Source: Methanolobus sp. UBA118 (lineage in GTDB: Archaea; Halobacteriota; Methanosarcinia; Methanosarcinales; Methanosarcinaceae). From it: a stretch of DNA of 21,369 bases. Under the pieces are notes generated by a model. That model had not been told where the DNA came from and made no database searches. It worked only from the letters and a program-made list of their open reading frames with translations. This document shows, piece by piece, positions 15,977 to 21,369 of the stretch. The DNA lies in assembly GCA_002508635.1 (NCBI GenBank), contig DACO01000190.1:1-21369 (forward strand), given 5' to 3'. The first letter of the stretch is position 1. Every line of letters starts with the position of its first letter. The position numbers were made by a program, and so were the translations under genes.

Positions 15977-16009
15977 TATGAGTAGAATTACCTGCACGCT
16001 ATACTCATA
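15977..16009. promoter_or_regulatory. Inverted repeat in the FKBP promoter region
   Basis: TATGAGTA (15977-15984) and TACTCATA (16002-16009) are perfect 8-base inverted arms with a 17-base spacer. The near arm ends 4 bases before the GTG start of the FKBP gene. It may be a protein-binding site over the transcription start. Read as RNA it could fold over the leader. Confidence 0.35.
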
Positions 16010-16042
16010 TGTCTTTAAGAACCTTTTGCCAGTAAAAGACGA

Positions 16043-16789
16043 TCAGAAGTATACCTTCGAAGCAATATCGAGGATGGAATCCCTGCATTCACCTTTGACA
16101 AGGATAAGCTGTGAGTCGGATTCCAGCATTTCCGTAAACTCAGGACAGAAATCCGATAAAGGAACCCTGTCATCCGACCATATAATTCTCATATAGTGAC
16201 TCAGATCCCCGAAACCTTCCCTGTACTTGTAGTTCTCCCGGACCCTGCCAACATAAGCGATCCCTTCGCTTTCCACGGGCAGAACCACCGTATCATGAGG
16301 ACGCATGCCGCTCACAAAATGGTATATCTCCTGTGCCCAGCGGTCAAGTACAGTGTGATCCAGTGCTGCAAGTTTCGCAGCTACCATTTCCTTGATAAAC
16401 TCGAGTTTCTCGAATTCATCGAACTTCTGCATGGTCGCAGAGAACTGTCTCATTTCCTCATCGAAATTTTTCAGTTTGCGGTTGAGGCTTCGCATCTTCC
16501 TCACAACCTCCGGCCGCTGGTCCTCCTCGGAGTGATCAAGATTCTTGACAGCATCATCAAATTCTTTCCTGAACCTGCGGTCAAAATCCATGTATTTCTC
16601 CCCCAGGAAATGGTACTGCTTATGATTATGAGGCAGGTTCCTGAACTCCTCCAGATCCTCGGCAAAATAGTCCAGAAGCTGCAGATTCAGATCAAGGGAG
16701 ATCACACCTTTCTCAAAGAAGAGCTTTTCACGACCCACGTTGCGCCCGGCACGTACTATCCATACGTTATTCCGATGTTCGTATACCAT
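16043..16789 (-). CDS. Protein of unknown function resembling an Mrr N-terminal (PUA/EVE-like) domain split by a helical insertion
   Basis: About 248 residues. The ends look like the N-terminal domain found on Mrr-type restriction proteins. It opens VWIVRAGRNVGREKLFFEKGVISLDL. Much later, HDTVVLPVESEGIAYVGRV then ENYKYR and HYMRIIW match the usual pattern of GD-x-VV-x-P, Y-x-VG-x-V, Y-x-Y and H-x-R-x-V-x-W. Between these parts lies a charged helical, probably coiled-coil segment of about 110 residues. No Mrr nuclease domain, signal peptide or membrane helix is present. The match is from memory of the motif pattern and is only moderate. It may bind nucleic acid or modified bases. The start is ATG at 16789 because AGGTGA sits 8 bases before it. 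A GTG at 16801 lies inside that ribosome-binding site and is less likely. Confidence 0.7.
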   Translation of the reverse strand: MVYEHRNNVWIVRAGRNVGREKLFFEKGVISLDLNLQLLDYFAEDLEEFRNLPHNHKQYHFLGEKYMDFDRRFRKEFDDAVKNLDHSEEDQRPEVVRKMRSLNRKLKNFDEEMRQFSATMQKFDEFEKLEFIKEMVAAKLAALDHTVLDRWAQEIYHFVSGMRPHDTVVLPVESEGIAYVGRVRENYKYREGFGDLSHYMRIIWSDDRVPLSDFCPEFTEMLESDSQLILVKGECRDSILDIASKVYF

Positions 16790-16822
16790 ATCGAATCTCA
16801 CCTGATGATGGGTGAATAATAG

Positions 16823-16836
16823 TTAGATATATCTAA
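16823..16836. promoter_or_regulatory. Perfect 14-base palindrome upstream of the Mrr_N-like gene
   Basis: TTAGATATATCTAA is fully self-complementary and contains a TATA-like core. On the minus strand it is centred about 40 bases before the ATG at 16789, so it may be that gene's promoter with a built-in operator. It also lies just before the plus-strand mini-ORF at 16841. Confidence 0.4.
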
Positions 16837-16840
16837 TAGA

Positions 16841-16927
16841 ATGTGGTTTGTGATAAGCGTAATGCATGAAAGCCTGCCACAGGAGATTGAACATGTTCTA
16901 AAATGCGTGGCACCGTGCACAGAATAA
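16841..16927 (+). CDS. Doubtful mini-ORF (28 codons)
   Basis: ATG to TAA encodes MWFVISVMHE followed by SLPQEIEHVLKCVAPCTE. The second half looks amphipathic, with two Cys close together. It lies in the divergent gap ahead of the geranylgeranyl reductase, with a TATA-like palindrome only 5 bases upstream, too close to act as its own promoter. It could be a gene remnant, a leader peptide or chance. No family recognised. Confidence 0.15.
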   Translation: MWFVISVMHESLPQEIEHVLKCVAPCTE

Positions 16928-16957
16928 TTAACGATCACCATTGCACTTAAAAGTGCA
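16889..16957. promoter_or_regulatory. Palindromes in the geranylgeranyl reductase promoter region
   Basis: GAACATGTTC (16889-16898) is a perfect palindrome. TGCACTT (16942-16948) and AAGTGCA (16951-16957) are inverted arms separated by AA, and their centre CTTAAAAG looks like the TATA box of the gene starting at 16970. GTGCAC occurs twice, at 16915-16920 and 16953-16958. A regulator bound at the second site would block the core promoter. Confidence 0.4.
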
Positions 16958-16969
16958 CATTTACTCAAT

Positions 16970-18160
16970 ATGATACCTGATAATTCCTATGATATAATAG
17001 TTGTCGGAGCAGGACCCGCCGGCTCCACGGCAGCAATGTACGCAGCCCGGAGAGGCATGTCCGTCCTTCTGGTTGACAAAAAAAAGGATATCGGCACACC
17101 ACTCCAGTGCGGAGGGTTCCTGCCCCACTACGAGACCCTCAGAGAACTTGTTCCAAATGCTGAGCTGCCATACACTCTGGAGGAAATTCCGAAATCCTGC
17201 ATCCACACCAGCACATCCTATCAGCGTTTCATAGCACCCGATGGAATGTCAAAAGGTTTTAACGTCAACGCTGATGCTATCGACAGGAGACGTTTTGATA
17301 AACACCTTGCCAGACTTGCGGGAAAAGCCGGTGCACAGGTTCTTGTGGGAACAAACGTCCTCGAAGTGGATGGAACAGAACTTCTAATGGATGGAGCATT
17401 CGGGGAATTTGACGTAAAGGGAAAGATCATAATCGGAGCCGACGGACCCAATTCCATAGTCGCAAAGGCAAATAATATGTTAAGGGATACCGATCCCATG
17501 GGTACGGGCACAGCCTTTGAGTACGAATTAAGCGGCGTGGATGTGGACAGGGAAGCTGTTGAGATGTATTTCGGAAAGGACTACGTCCCGGGAGGTTATG
17601 CCTGGATCATCTCACAGGGAGGAGATACAGCAAACATAGGCGTCGGCATACGTGAAGCCATGTTCGAGCAGCACATGTGCGCCAGGGACTACCTCGAGAA
17701 ATTCATGTACGAGCACCCAATAGCCTCTGGAAAACTTGAAGGTGCATCCATAGTCTCAGTTGTAGCAGGTCTTGTCCCGGTGGGAGGAGCACCAAAGGTC
17801 ACAGCCACAAAGGATACCGTTATCGCAGGGGATGCAGCAGGACATATAATCGCCACCAACGGAGGAGGTATATCCACGGCAATGGTGGGCGGAAAGATAG
17901 CAGGAGAGGCAGCTGCTGACCACCTTGAAGGCAAATGCAAGCTCACGGAATATGACAGGCGCTGGAGAGAGCAGATGGGACTTGAGATCAAGACTGCGGT
18001 CTATACCAGAAAGCTCATGGATAAGCTCATGCTCTCAGACAGACTCATGAGTGCGGCTATCAGGATGATCTCCCCCGAACAGATGAAAGCAATTCAGTGC
18101 GGACAATTACCTGATGCCGTGAAGAAAAGCCTGCTAAAACTTAACGTAGGTCTGAGCTGA
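16970..18160 (+). CDS. Geranylgeranyl reductase family FAD enzyme (archaeal lipid saturation)
   Basis: This 396-residue flavoprotein is of the type that reduces double bonds of geranylgeranyl chains in archaeal membrane lipids, for example digeranylgeranylglycerophospholipid. Visible are the FAD dinucleotide motif VVGAGPAGSTAA (about 11-22), VDKKKDIGTPLQCGG with Cys47 at the usual conserved position, GADGPNS (156-162), PGGYAWIIS (207-215, the substrate-cavity motif region) and VIAGDAAGHIIATNGGG (284-300, second FAD contact). Length is normal for the family. The ATG at 16970 is close to the promoter, so the transcript is nearly leaderless. The stop codon TGA is immediately followed by the ATG of the next gene. 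Methanosarcinales carry several family members, so the exact substrate of this copy is not certain. Confidence 0.9.
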   Translation: MIPDNSYDIIVVGAGPAGSTAAMYAARRGMSVLLVDKKKDIGTPLQCGGFLPHYETLRELVPNAELPYTLEEIPKSCIHTSTSYQRFIAPDGMSKGFNVNADAIDRRRFDKHLARLAGKAGAQVLVGTNVLEVDGTELLMDGAFGEFDVKGKIIIGADGPNSIVAKANNMLRDTDPMGTGTAFEYELSGVDVDREAVEMYFGKDYVPGGYAWIISQGGDTANIGVGIREAMFEQHMCARDYLEKFMYEHPIASGKLEGASIVSVVAGLVPVGGAPKVTATKDTVIAGDAAGHIIATNGGGISTAMVGGKIAGEAAADHLEGKCKLTEYDRRWREQMGLEIKTAVYTRKLMDKLMLSDRLMSAAIRMISPEQMKAIQCGQLPDAVKKSLLKLNVGLS

Positions 18161-18511
18161 ATGTATATCTTTGTATATGGTACACTCAAAAGAGGGTTTA
18201 CAAGCCATGGATTGCTTGAGAACTCAGAATTCATCTGCGAGACCAGAACTCTGGAAGAATTTGCAATGGTAGACCTGAACCTTTTCCCAGGCGTCATAAA
18301 AGATGAAAAGATATCCAGAATCCAGGGAGAGATCTATGACGTGGATACAAATACCTTAAGACAGATAGATATGTATGAAGGTAAGTGGTATTCCAGAGAG
18401 AAAGTGGAGCTTGAGCCAGGTTTTACTGCACAGATGTATTTTCTCATAGAATATCCATTCGATCTTAAGGATATAAGAATAATAGAGAACGGAGTCTGGA
18501 CTGAAAATTAA
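18161..18511 (+). CDS. Gamma-glutamylcyclotransferase (GGCT/AIG2-like) family protein
   Basis: This 116-residue protein has the family signature at its N-terminus, FVYGTLKRG, which forms the substrate-binding loop. The catalytic-position Glu73 lies in IDMYEGKWYSREKV. The fold is the small beta-barrel of AIG2/GGCT proteins, which cyclise gamma-glutamyl amines. In archaea without glutathione the natural substrate is unknown. Its ATG directly follows the TGA of the reductase gene with no gap, so the two are translationally coupled. The next gene starts 16 bases after its stop. Confidence 0.85.
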   Translation: MYIFVYGTLKRGFTSHGLLENSEFICETRTLEEFAMVDLNLFPGVIKDEKISRIQGEIYDVDTNTLRQIDMYEGKWYSREKVELEPGFTAQMYFLIEYPFDLKDIRIIENGVWTEN

Positions 18512-18527
18512 ATACGGGAGCCGGAAA

Positions 18528-19151
18528 ATGTCTGACAGCAACGAAAATACAGAGATCGGATTTTCAGGAGGGACCATCGGCTACGAAGCACATGGTAACC
18601 TGTATCTTAATATCACCAATAAGTGTTCAGCTAACTGTTATTTCTGTGTAAGGGAATCCTCGGATGGTGTTTACGGTTATAACCTCCGATTATCCAGAGA
18701 ACCGGACTATGATGAGATTATCAGGGAACTGGAAGAGACCGACCTGTCAAAGTATAACGAAGTCGTGTTTACAGGTCTGGGTGAGCCGACCTGCAGGCTT
18801 GAGGTCGTACTTGAAATCACCAGATGGCTCCACGAAAGAGGTGTTCGTGTCCGACTTGACACAAACGGCCATGTACAGCTTATGTATCCGGAGACAGACG
18901 TTGTTTCCGAACTTAAAAAAGCAGGTCTTGATGCGGTCTCTGTGAGCCTTAATGCGGAATCCGAAGAAAAATATGAAAAGATCTGTAAGCCGTCCCTCAA
19001 AGGTGCTTACAGAGCAATGCTCGAATTTACAAAAGAGGCCATCGAAGCCGGCCTAGATACCCGGATGAGTGTTGTGGGAATGCCTGAAATAGACATTGAT
19101 AAATGCGAAAAGATTGCCAGAGATCTTGGTGCGGGCTTCCGTGTACGATAA
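18528..19151 (+). CDS. Radical SAM protein, TatD-associated type
   Basis: This 207-residue protein binds a 4Fe-4S cluster through Cys33, Cys37 and Cys40 (NKCSANCYFCVR, the CX3CX2C motif) and uses S-adenosylmethionine. VFTGLGEPT is the GE-type SAM motif, and DTNGH and SVSLNAES continue the partial TIM barrel. Length and pattern fit the small radical SAM family often linked to TatD hydrolases. No tatD gene is in this window, and no extra cluster-binding C-terminal domain is present. The reaction is unknown. GGGAG lies 7 bases before the ATG. It is the last gene of the plus-strand cluster; its stop is 1 base from that of the convergent EngB-like gene. Confidence 0.88.
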   Translation: MSDSNENTEIGFSGGTIGYEAHGNLYLNITNKCSANCYFCVRESSDGVYGYNLRLSREPDYDEIIRELEETDLSKYNEVVFTGLGEPTCRLEVVLEITRWLHERGVRVRLDTNGHVQLMYPETDVVSELKKAGLDAVSVSLNAESEEKYEKICKPSLKGAYRAMLEFTKEAIEAGLDTRMSVVGMPEIDIDKCEKIARDLGAGFRVR

Positions 19152-19152
19152 T

Positions 19153-19779
19153 TCAGAAATATTTGAAAAGATCATCTCTTTTTTCATCATGCAGGCGCTG
19201 CCTGATAATTGATACTAACGGTTTTACCTGCCCCTTCTTGGCACTTATCGGGGCGATCATATCCATCCATTGTCTCCACGGAGGCAGGATACCGAGCTTT
19301 TCAACAATATCATCAAGGGTCTCATCCAGCTCTTTTTCCTTCACACGATCAGTCTTATTAACGGCAAGTACGGTATCGATACCAAGTTCACTGAGAAAAC
19401 CGAACATCTCAACATCGATCGGGATCTCATCACGTGATTCCCATCGTTCCACAACCTCAACAAAAACAGGCCCGTCCAAAACCATAACAGCCATCAGTAT
19501 ACGATCAGCATTTGTTTCAATATAACGTACGACCTTATCCTTCACAATATCCTGCTTGCGTTCTTTGATGCCACTCATAAAACCAAAGCCGGGCATATCG
19601 GTTATCAGCAAATCAGATAGCCGGACATGGGTCGGTATGAGTGTCACACCTGGACGCTTTCCAACCTTTACTTTGTGACCGGTAAGTTTCCTTATTAATG
19701 AGGATTTACCGACATTGGATCTACCGACAAAAATAATCTCCAGGTTCGCACCTTCAGTCAGGTCTTTGTTTTTTGCCAT
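19153..19779 (-). CDS. engB: EngB-like ribosome-associated GTPase
   Basis: This 208-residue P-loop GTPase of the TrmE-Era-EngA-EngB group probably acts in large-subunit ribosome assembly. G1 is GRSNVGKSS (19-27), G2 is the Thr in GVTLIPTH (44-51), G3 is DMPGFGF (61-67), G4 is NKTDR (141-145) and G5 is ISAKKG (178-183). All are intact. Its ATG overlaps the stop codon of the DHH gene by one base (TAATG), so translation is coupled. The downstream end converges on the radical SAM gene with one base between stops, leaving no room for a separate terminator. Confidence 0.93.
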   Translation of the reverse strand: MAKNKDLTEGANLEIIFVGRSNVGKSSLIRKLTGHKVKVGKRPGVTLIPTHVRLSDLLITDMPGFGFMSGIKERKQDIVKDKVVRYIETNADRILMAVMVLDGPVFVEVVERWESRDEIPIDVEMFGFLSELGIDTVLAVNKTDRVKEKELDETLDDIVEKLGILPPWRQWMDMIAPISAKKGQVKPLVSIIRQRLHDEKRDDLFKYF

Positions 19780-20777
19780 TATTTTTCACTTGTTTCCTTA
19801 CTCTCTTCCTTTCCTATGGCAGCGTCCAGTTCGTGCAAAAATGCCATGAAGGATTCCTTGGGAACCCTTGCGCCTGCTGCGGATGCATGTCCTCCGCCCG
19901 TACCTCCGTGCCTTGGTGCTATGCTACGCAACAGCCGGTTAAGATCAGCCCTGCCGTTTCTTGACCGCAGGCTCATATCGTAGACCTGTTTCTTATAACG
20001 GTACTCGGCTGCAATGCCGACACCTCTCCTGCCATAGGACGCAGCGTAAATAGCCGATTTAGACATATATCCTTTCGGGTCTATCACATATGCAAGGTTA
20101 TCAAGTGATTTAACCTGTTTCTTGACCCTGATGCGCAGCATCTCCTCCAGACGAGAGCCTTCCTTTGCAAGCTCCGGCAGATCGGGTATCTCCGAAGGGA
20201 TAACATCATGGGAGAGAGGAGCAAGCAGCTTACGTTTAAAATCATAATTGCGCCCCATATAAATCAGGGCCTGGATGAGGGAGCCTGCCTGATAGAAAAG
20301 ATTTCGCTTGTCCCAGTCATGTAACCATTCCCTGACAGACGGTGTGTTGTCATAATAGTCACCAATGGCACCATAAATGGCCACCCTGCGCATATCCCTG
20401 TTCAGCCGTTTCTCAAGTACCTTATAGGTCAACTCAGAAGAACAGACGTTCACATCGTGGTGCAGCCAGTCGACATCCCAGCACTTTTTTGGTAATGGGT
20501 GATGGTCAATATAGGTTATATTCGAGATCTCAGAGAGTTCAACTAGCCTGCTGTACAGTTTTTTACATGCACGCTCATCCACTGCAATATCACAGATGAT
20601 TATATTGCTGTAGCCATTAGCCAGCTCCAGCTCATCAAGTATACCCACGGGAGATGTAAAATAAACATCCGAATCCGGGTAAGCTCTTTTTGCAATAGCA
20701 CCGGAACATACACCGTCAGAATCACCATGTGTCAGAATCAGAGAATCACTTTTGCTGGAACCGTGCAGGCCTTTCAT
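19779..20777 (-). CDS. DHH/DHHA1-family phosphoesterase (RecJ-like)
   Basis: This 332-residue cytoplasmic metal-dependent phosphoesterase has motif I LTHGDSDG (His17, Asp19, Asp21), motif II IICDIAVDE (Asp63), the DHH motif YIDHHPLP (Asp91, His92, His93) and motif IV IGDYYDN (Asp140). The C-terminal DHHA1 domain carries GGTGGGHASAAGAR (311-324), the substrate-binding Gly-rich loop. Family members cleave single-stranded nucleic acids, nanoRNA or cyclic dinucleotides. This copy is shorter than the archaeal RecJ/GAN nucleases, so its substrate is open. The ATG has AGGTAAGATC upstream, close to the ideal ribosome-binding site. It forms a two-gene operon with the EngB-like GTPase. Confidence 0.92.
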   Translation of the reverse strand: MKGLHGSSKSDSLILTHGDSDGVCSGAIAKRAYPDSDVYFTSPVGILDELELANGYSNIIICDIAVDERACKKLYSRLVELSEISNITYIDHHPLPKKCWDVDWLHHDVNVCSSELTYKVLEKRLNRDMRRVAIYGAIGDYYDNTPSVREWLHDWDKRNLFYQAGSLIQALIYMGRNYDFKRKLLAPLSHDVIPSEIPDLPELAKEGSRLEEMLRIRVKKQVKSLDNLAYVIDPKGYMSKSAIYAASYGRRGVGIAAEYRYKKQVYDMSLRSRNGRADLNRLLRSIAPRHGGTGGGHASAAGARVPKESFMAFLHELDAAIGKEESKETSEK

Positions 20778-20874
20778 ACAGATCTTACCTTTTTAAATTA
20801 AGAATGATTGATGTTTTTAAAGAATAGAGTTCATTCAGGGAAACAATATAAGCAATCTTATTTTTACTTTATGT

Positions 20875-21369
20875 TTACAGAAGACCTTTTATCCTGTCCA
20901 GCAGATCATACAGTGGCTGGAGCATACCATGATCTTCCTCAACTACAGGAGCTGTATTTTCAGAAACATCGTTTTCTGCGGAATCATCAGTATCAACTGT
21001 ATTCTCAGCTGACAATTCGACAGGCTCTTCTTCTGCTTTTTCATAATCCGGAATCACCGGTTGATCTGAAACCCGGACAAAAAAACGTTTGGAATAAACA
21101 GTTTGCTCATATTCTTTTGAATCAACAGATTCTGCCTTAACCGAAGGGATAACGATTTCTCCACTCTTATCCATTCTAATAGAATACGTCAGACTCAGTG
21201 TATCCGCAGGGTGCAAAACCTTGCTGCCTGATGTGTCACCTGACAGAAGAACAGCACCAAAAGGCAACTCATCGGAAACAGATACATATGTTGCTCTGTC
21301 ACCTGAGTTATTTACGGTTATATCCACATCCAGGGTACCACCAACACCAACGATATCTGAAGACACGGA
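20875..21369 (-). CDS. Surface/secreted-type protein with beta-sandwich domain and acidic tail, N-terminus cut by window edge
   Basis: The frame is open to the right edge (the codon before the GTG at 21366 reads Ser), so the true start lies outside. The visible part begins with a CARDB/DUF11-like beta-sandwich (LDVDITVNNSGDRATYVSV, DTLSLTYSIRMDKSGEIVIPSV), common in archaeal S-layer-related proteins and in BatD-like proteins. An acidic, low-complexity linker rich in Glu, Asp and Val follows, then a short amphipathic C-terminal helix (LQPLYDLLDRIKGLL). There is no C-terminal membrane anchor. If it is surface-exposed, the membrane attachment must be N-terminal. The family cannot be fixed from this fragment. 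Confidence 0.75.
   Translation of the reverse strand, partial: SVSSDIVGVGGTLDVDITVNNSGDRATYVSVSDELPFGAVLLSGDTSGSKVLHPADTLSLTYSIRMDKSGEIVIPSVKAESVDSKEYEQTVYSKRFFVRVSDQPVIPDYEKAEEEPVELSAENTVDTDDSAENDVSENTAPVVEEDHGMLQPLYDLLDRIKGLL

Noticed and set aside
16196..16819. Plus-strand frame of 207 codons opposite the Mrr_N-like gene
   Set aside because: The minus-strand gene has a good ribosome-binding site, a promoter-like palindrome and coherent domain motifs. The plus frame has none of these.

Overview
The window looks like a chromosomal segment of a methanogenic archaeon of the Methanosarcinales, probably Methanosarcinaceae in the Methanolobus/Methanococcoides range. The evidence is a large surface protein with PKD, NosD and PGF-pre-PGF domains, a FilR1-type (Msr-like) regulator, a geranylgeranyl reductase for archaeal lipids, a long archaeal FKBP, TATA-box promoters and a tRNA-Ser gene without encoded CCA. 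The genus is inferred only.

Positions 1-5549 hold two tandem, same-strand (-) papain-family proteases, the first cut by the window edge. The complete copy is a 1260-residue modular surface protein with a C-terminal membrane anchor. A stem-loop terminator whose loop contains the stop codon separates the two. A divergent control region (5550-5773) with an inverted repeat and a duplicated decamer leads to an operon for a 1135-residue multi-PAS histidine kinase and a single-domain receiver protein (ATGA overlap). After a gap with strong palindromes and an unlisted 39-codon membrane mini-ORF comes a winged-helix/FilR1 regulator. The kinase, receiver and FilR1 protein together resemble a Fil/Msr-type sensory locus.

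Positions 10782-14911 carry minus-strand genes: a tiny cytochrome b5-like protein, an unrecognised 63-residue protein, a HEAT-repeat lipoprotein and a large A/T-rich HEAT-repeat protein just downstream of tRNA-Ser(UGA). This is the most accessory-looking part.

Positions 15003-21369 are mostly housekeeping: tRNA-Ser, FKBP prolyl isomerase, an unrecognised protein resembling the N-terminal PUA/EVE-like domain of Mrr-type proteins with a helical insertion, then a plus-strand cluster (geranylgeranyl reductase, gamma-glutamylcyclotransferase-like protein, TatD-associated-type radical SAM enzyme). This cluster converges on a minus-strand operon of a DHH phosphoesterase and EngB-like GTPase. The right edge cuts a secreted or surface-type protein with an acidic tail.

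No CRISPR array, insertion sequence, integrase or origin was seen. The best candidates for something new are the 39-codon membrane mini-ORF inside the sensory locus, the nuclease-less Mrr_N-like protein with its helical insertion, and the palindromes placed over core promoters.
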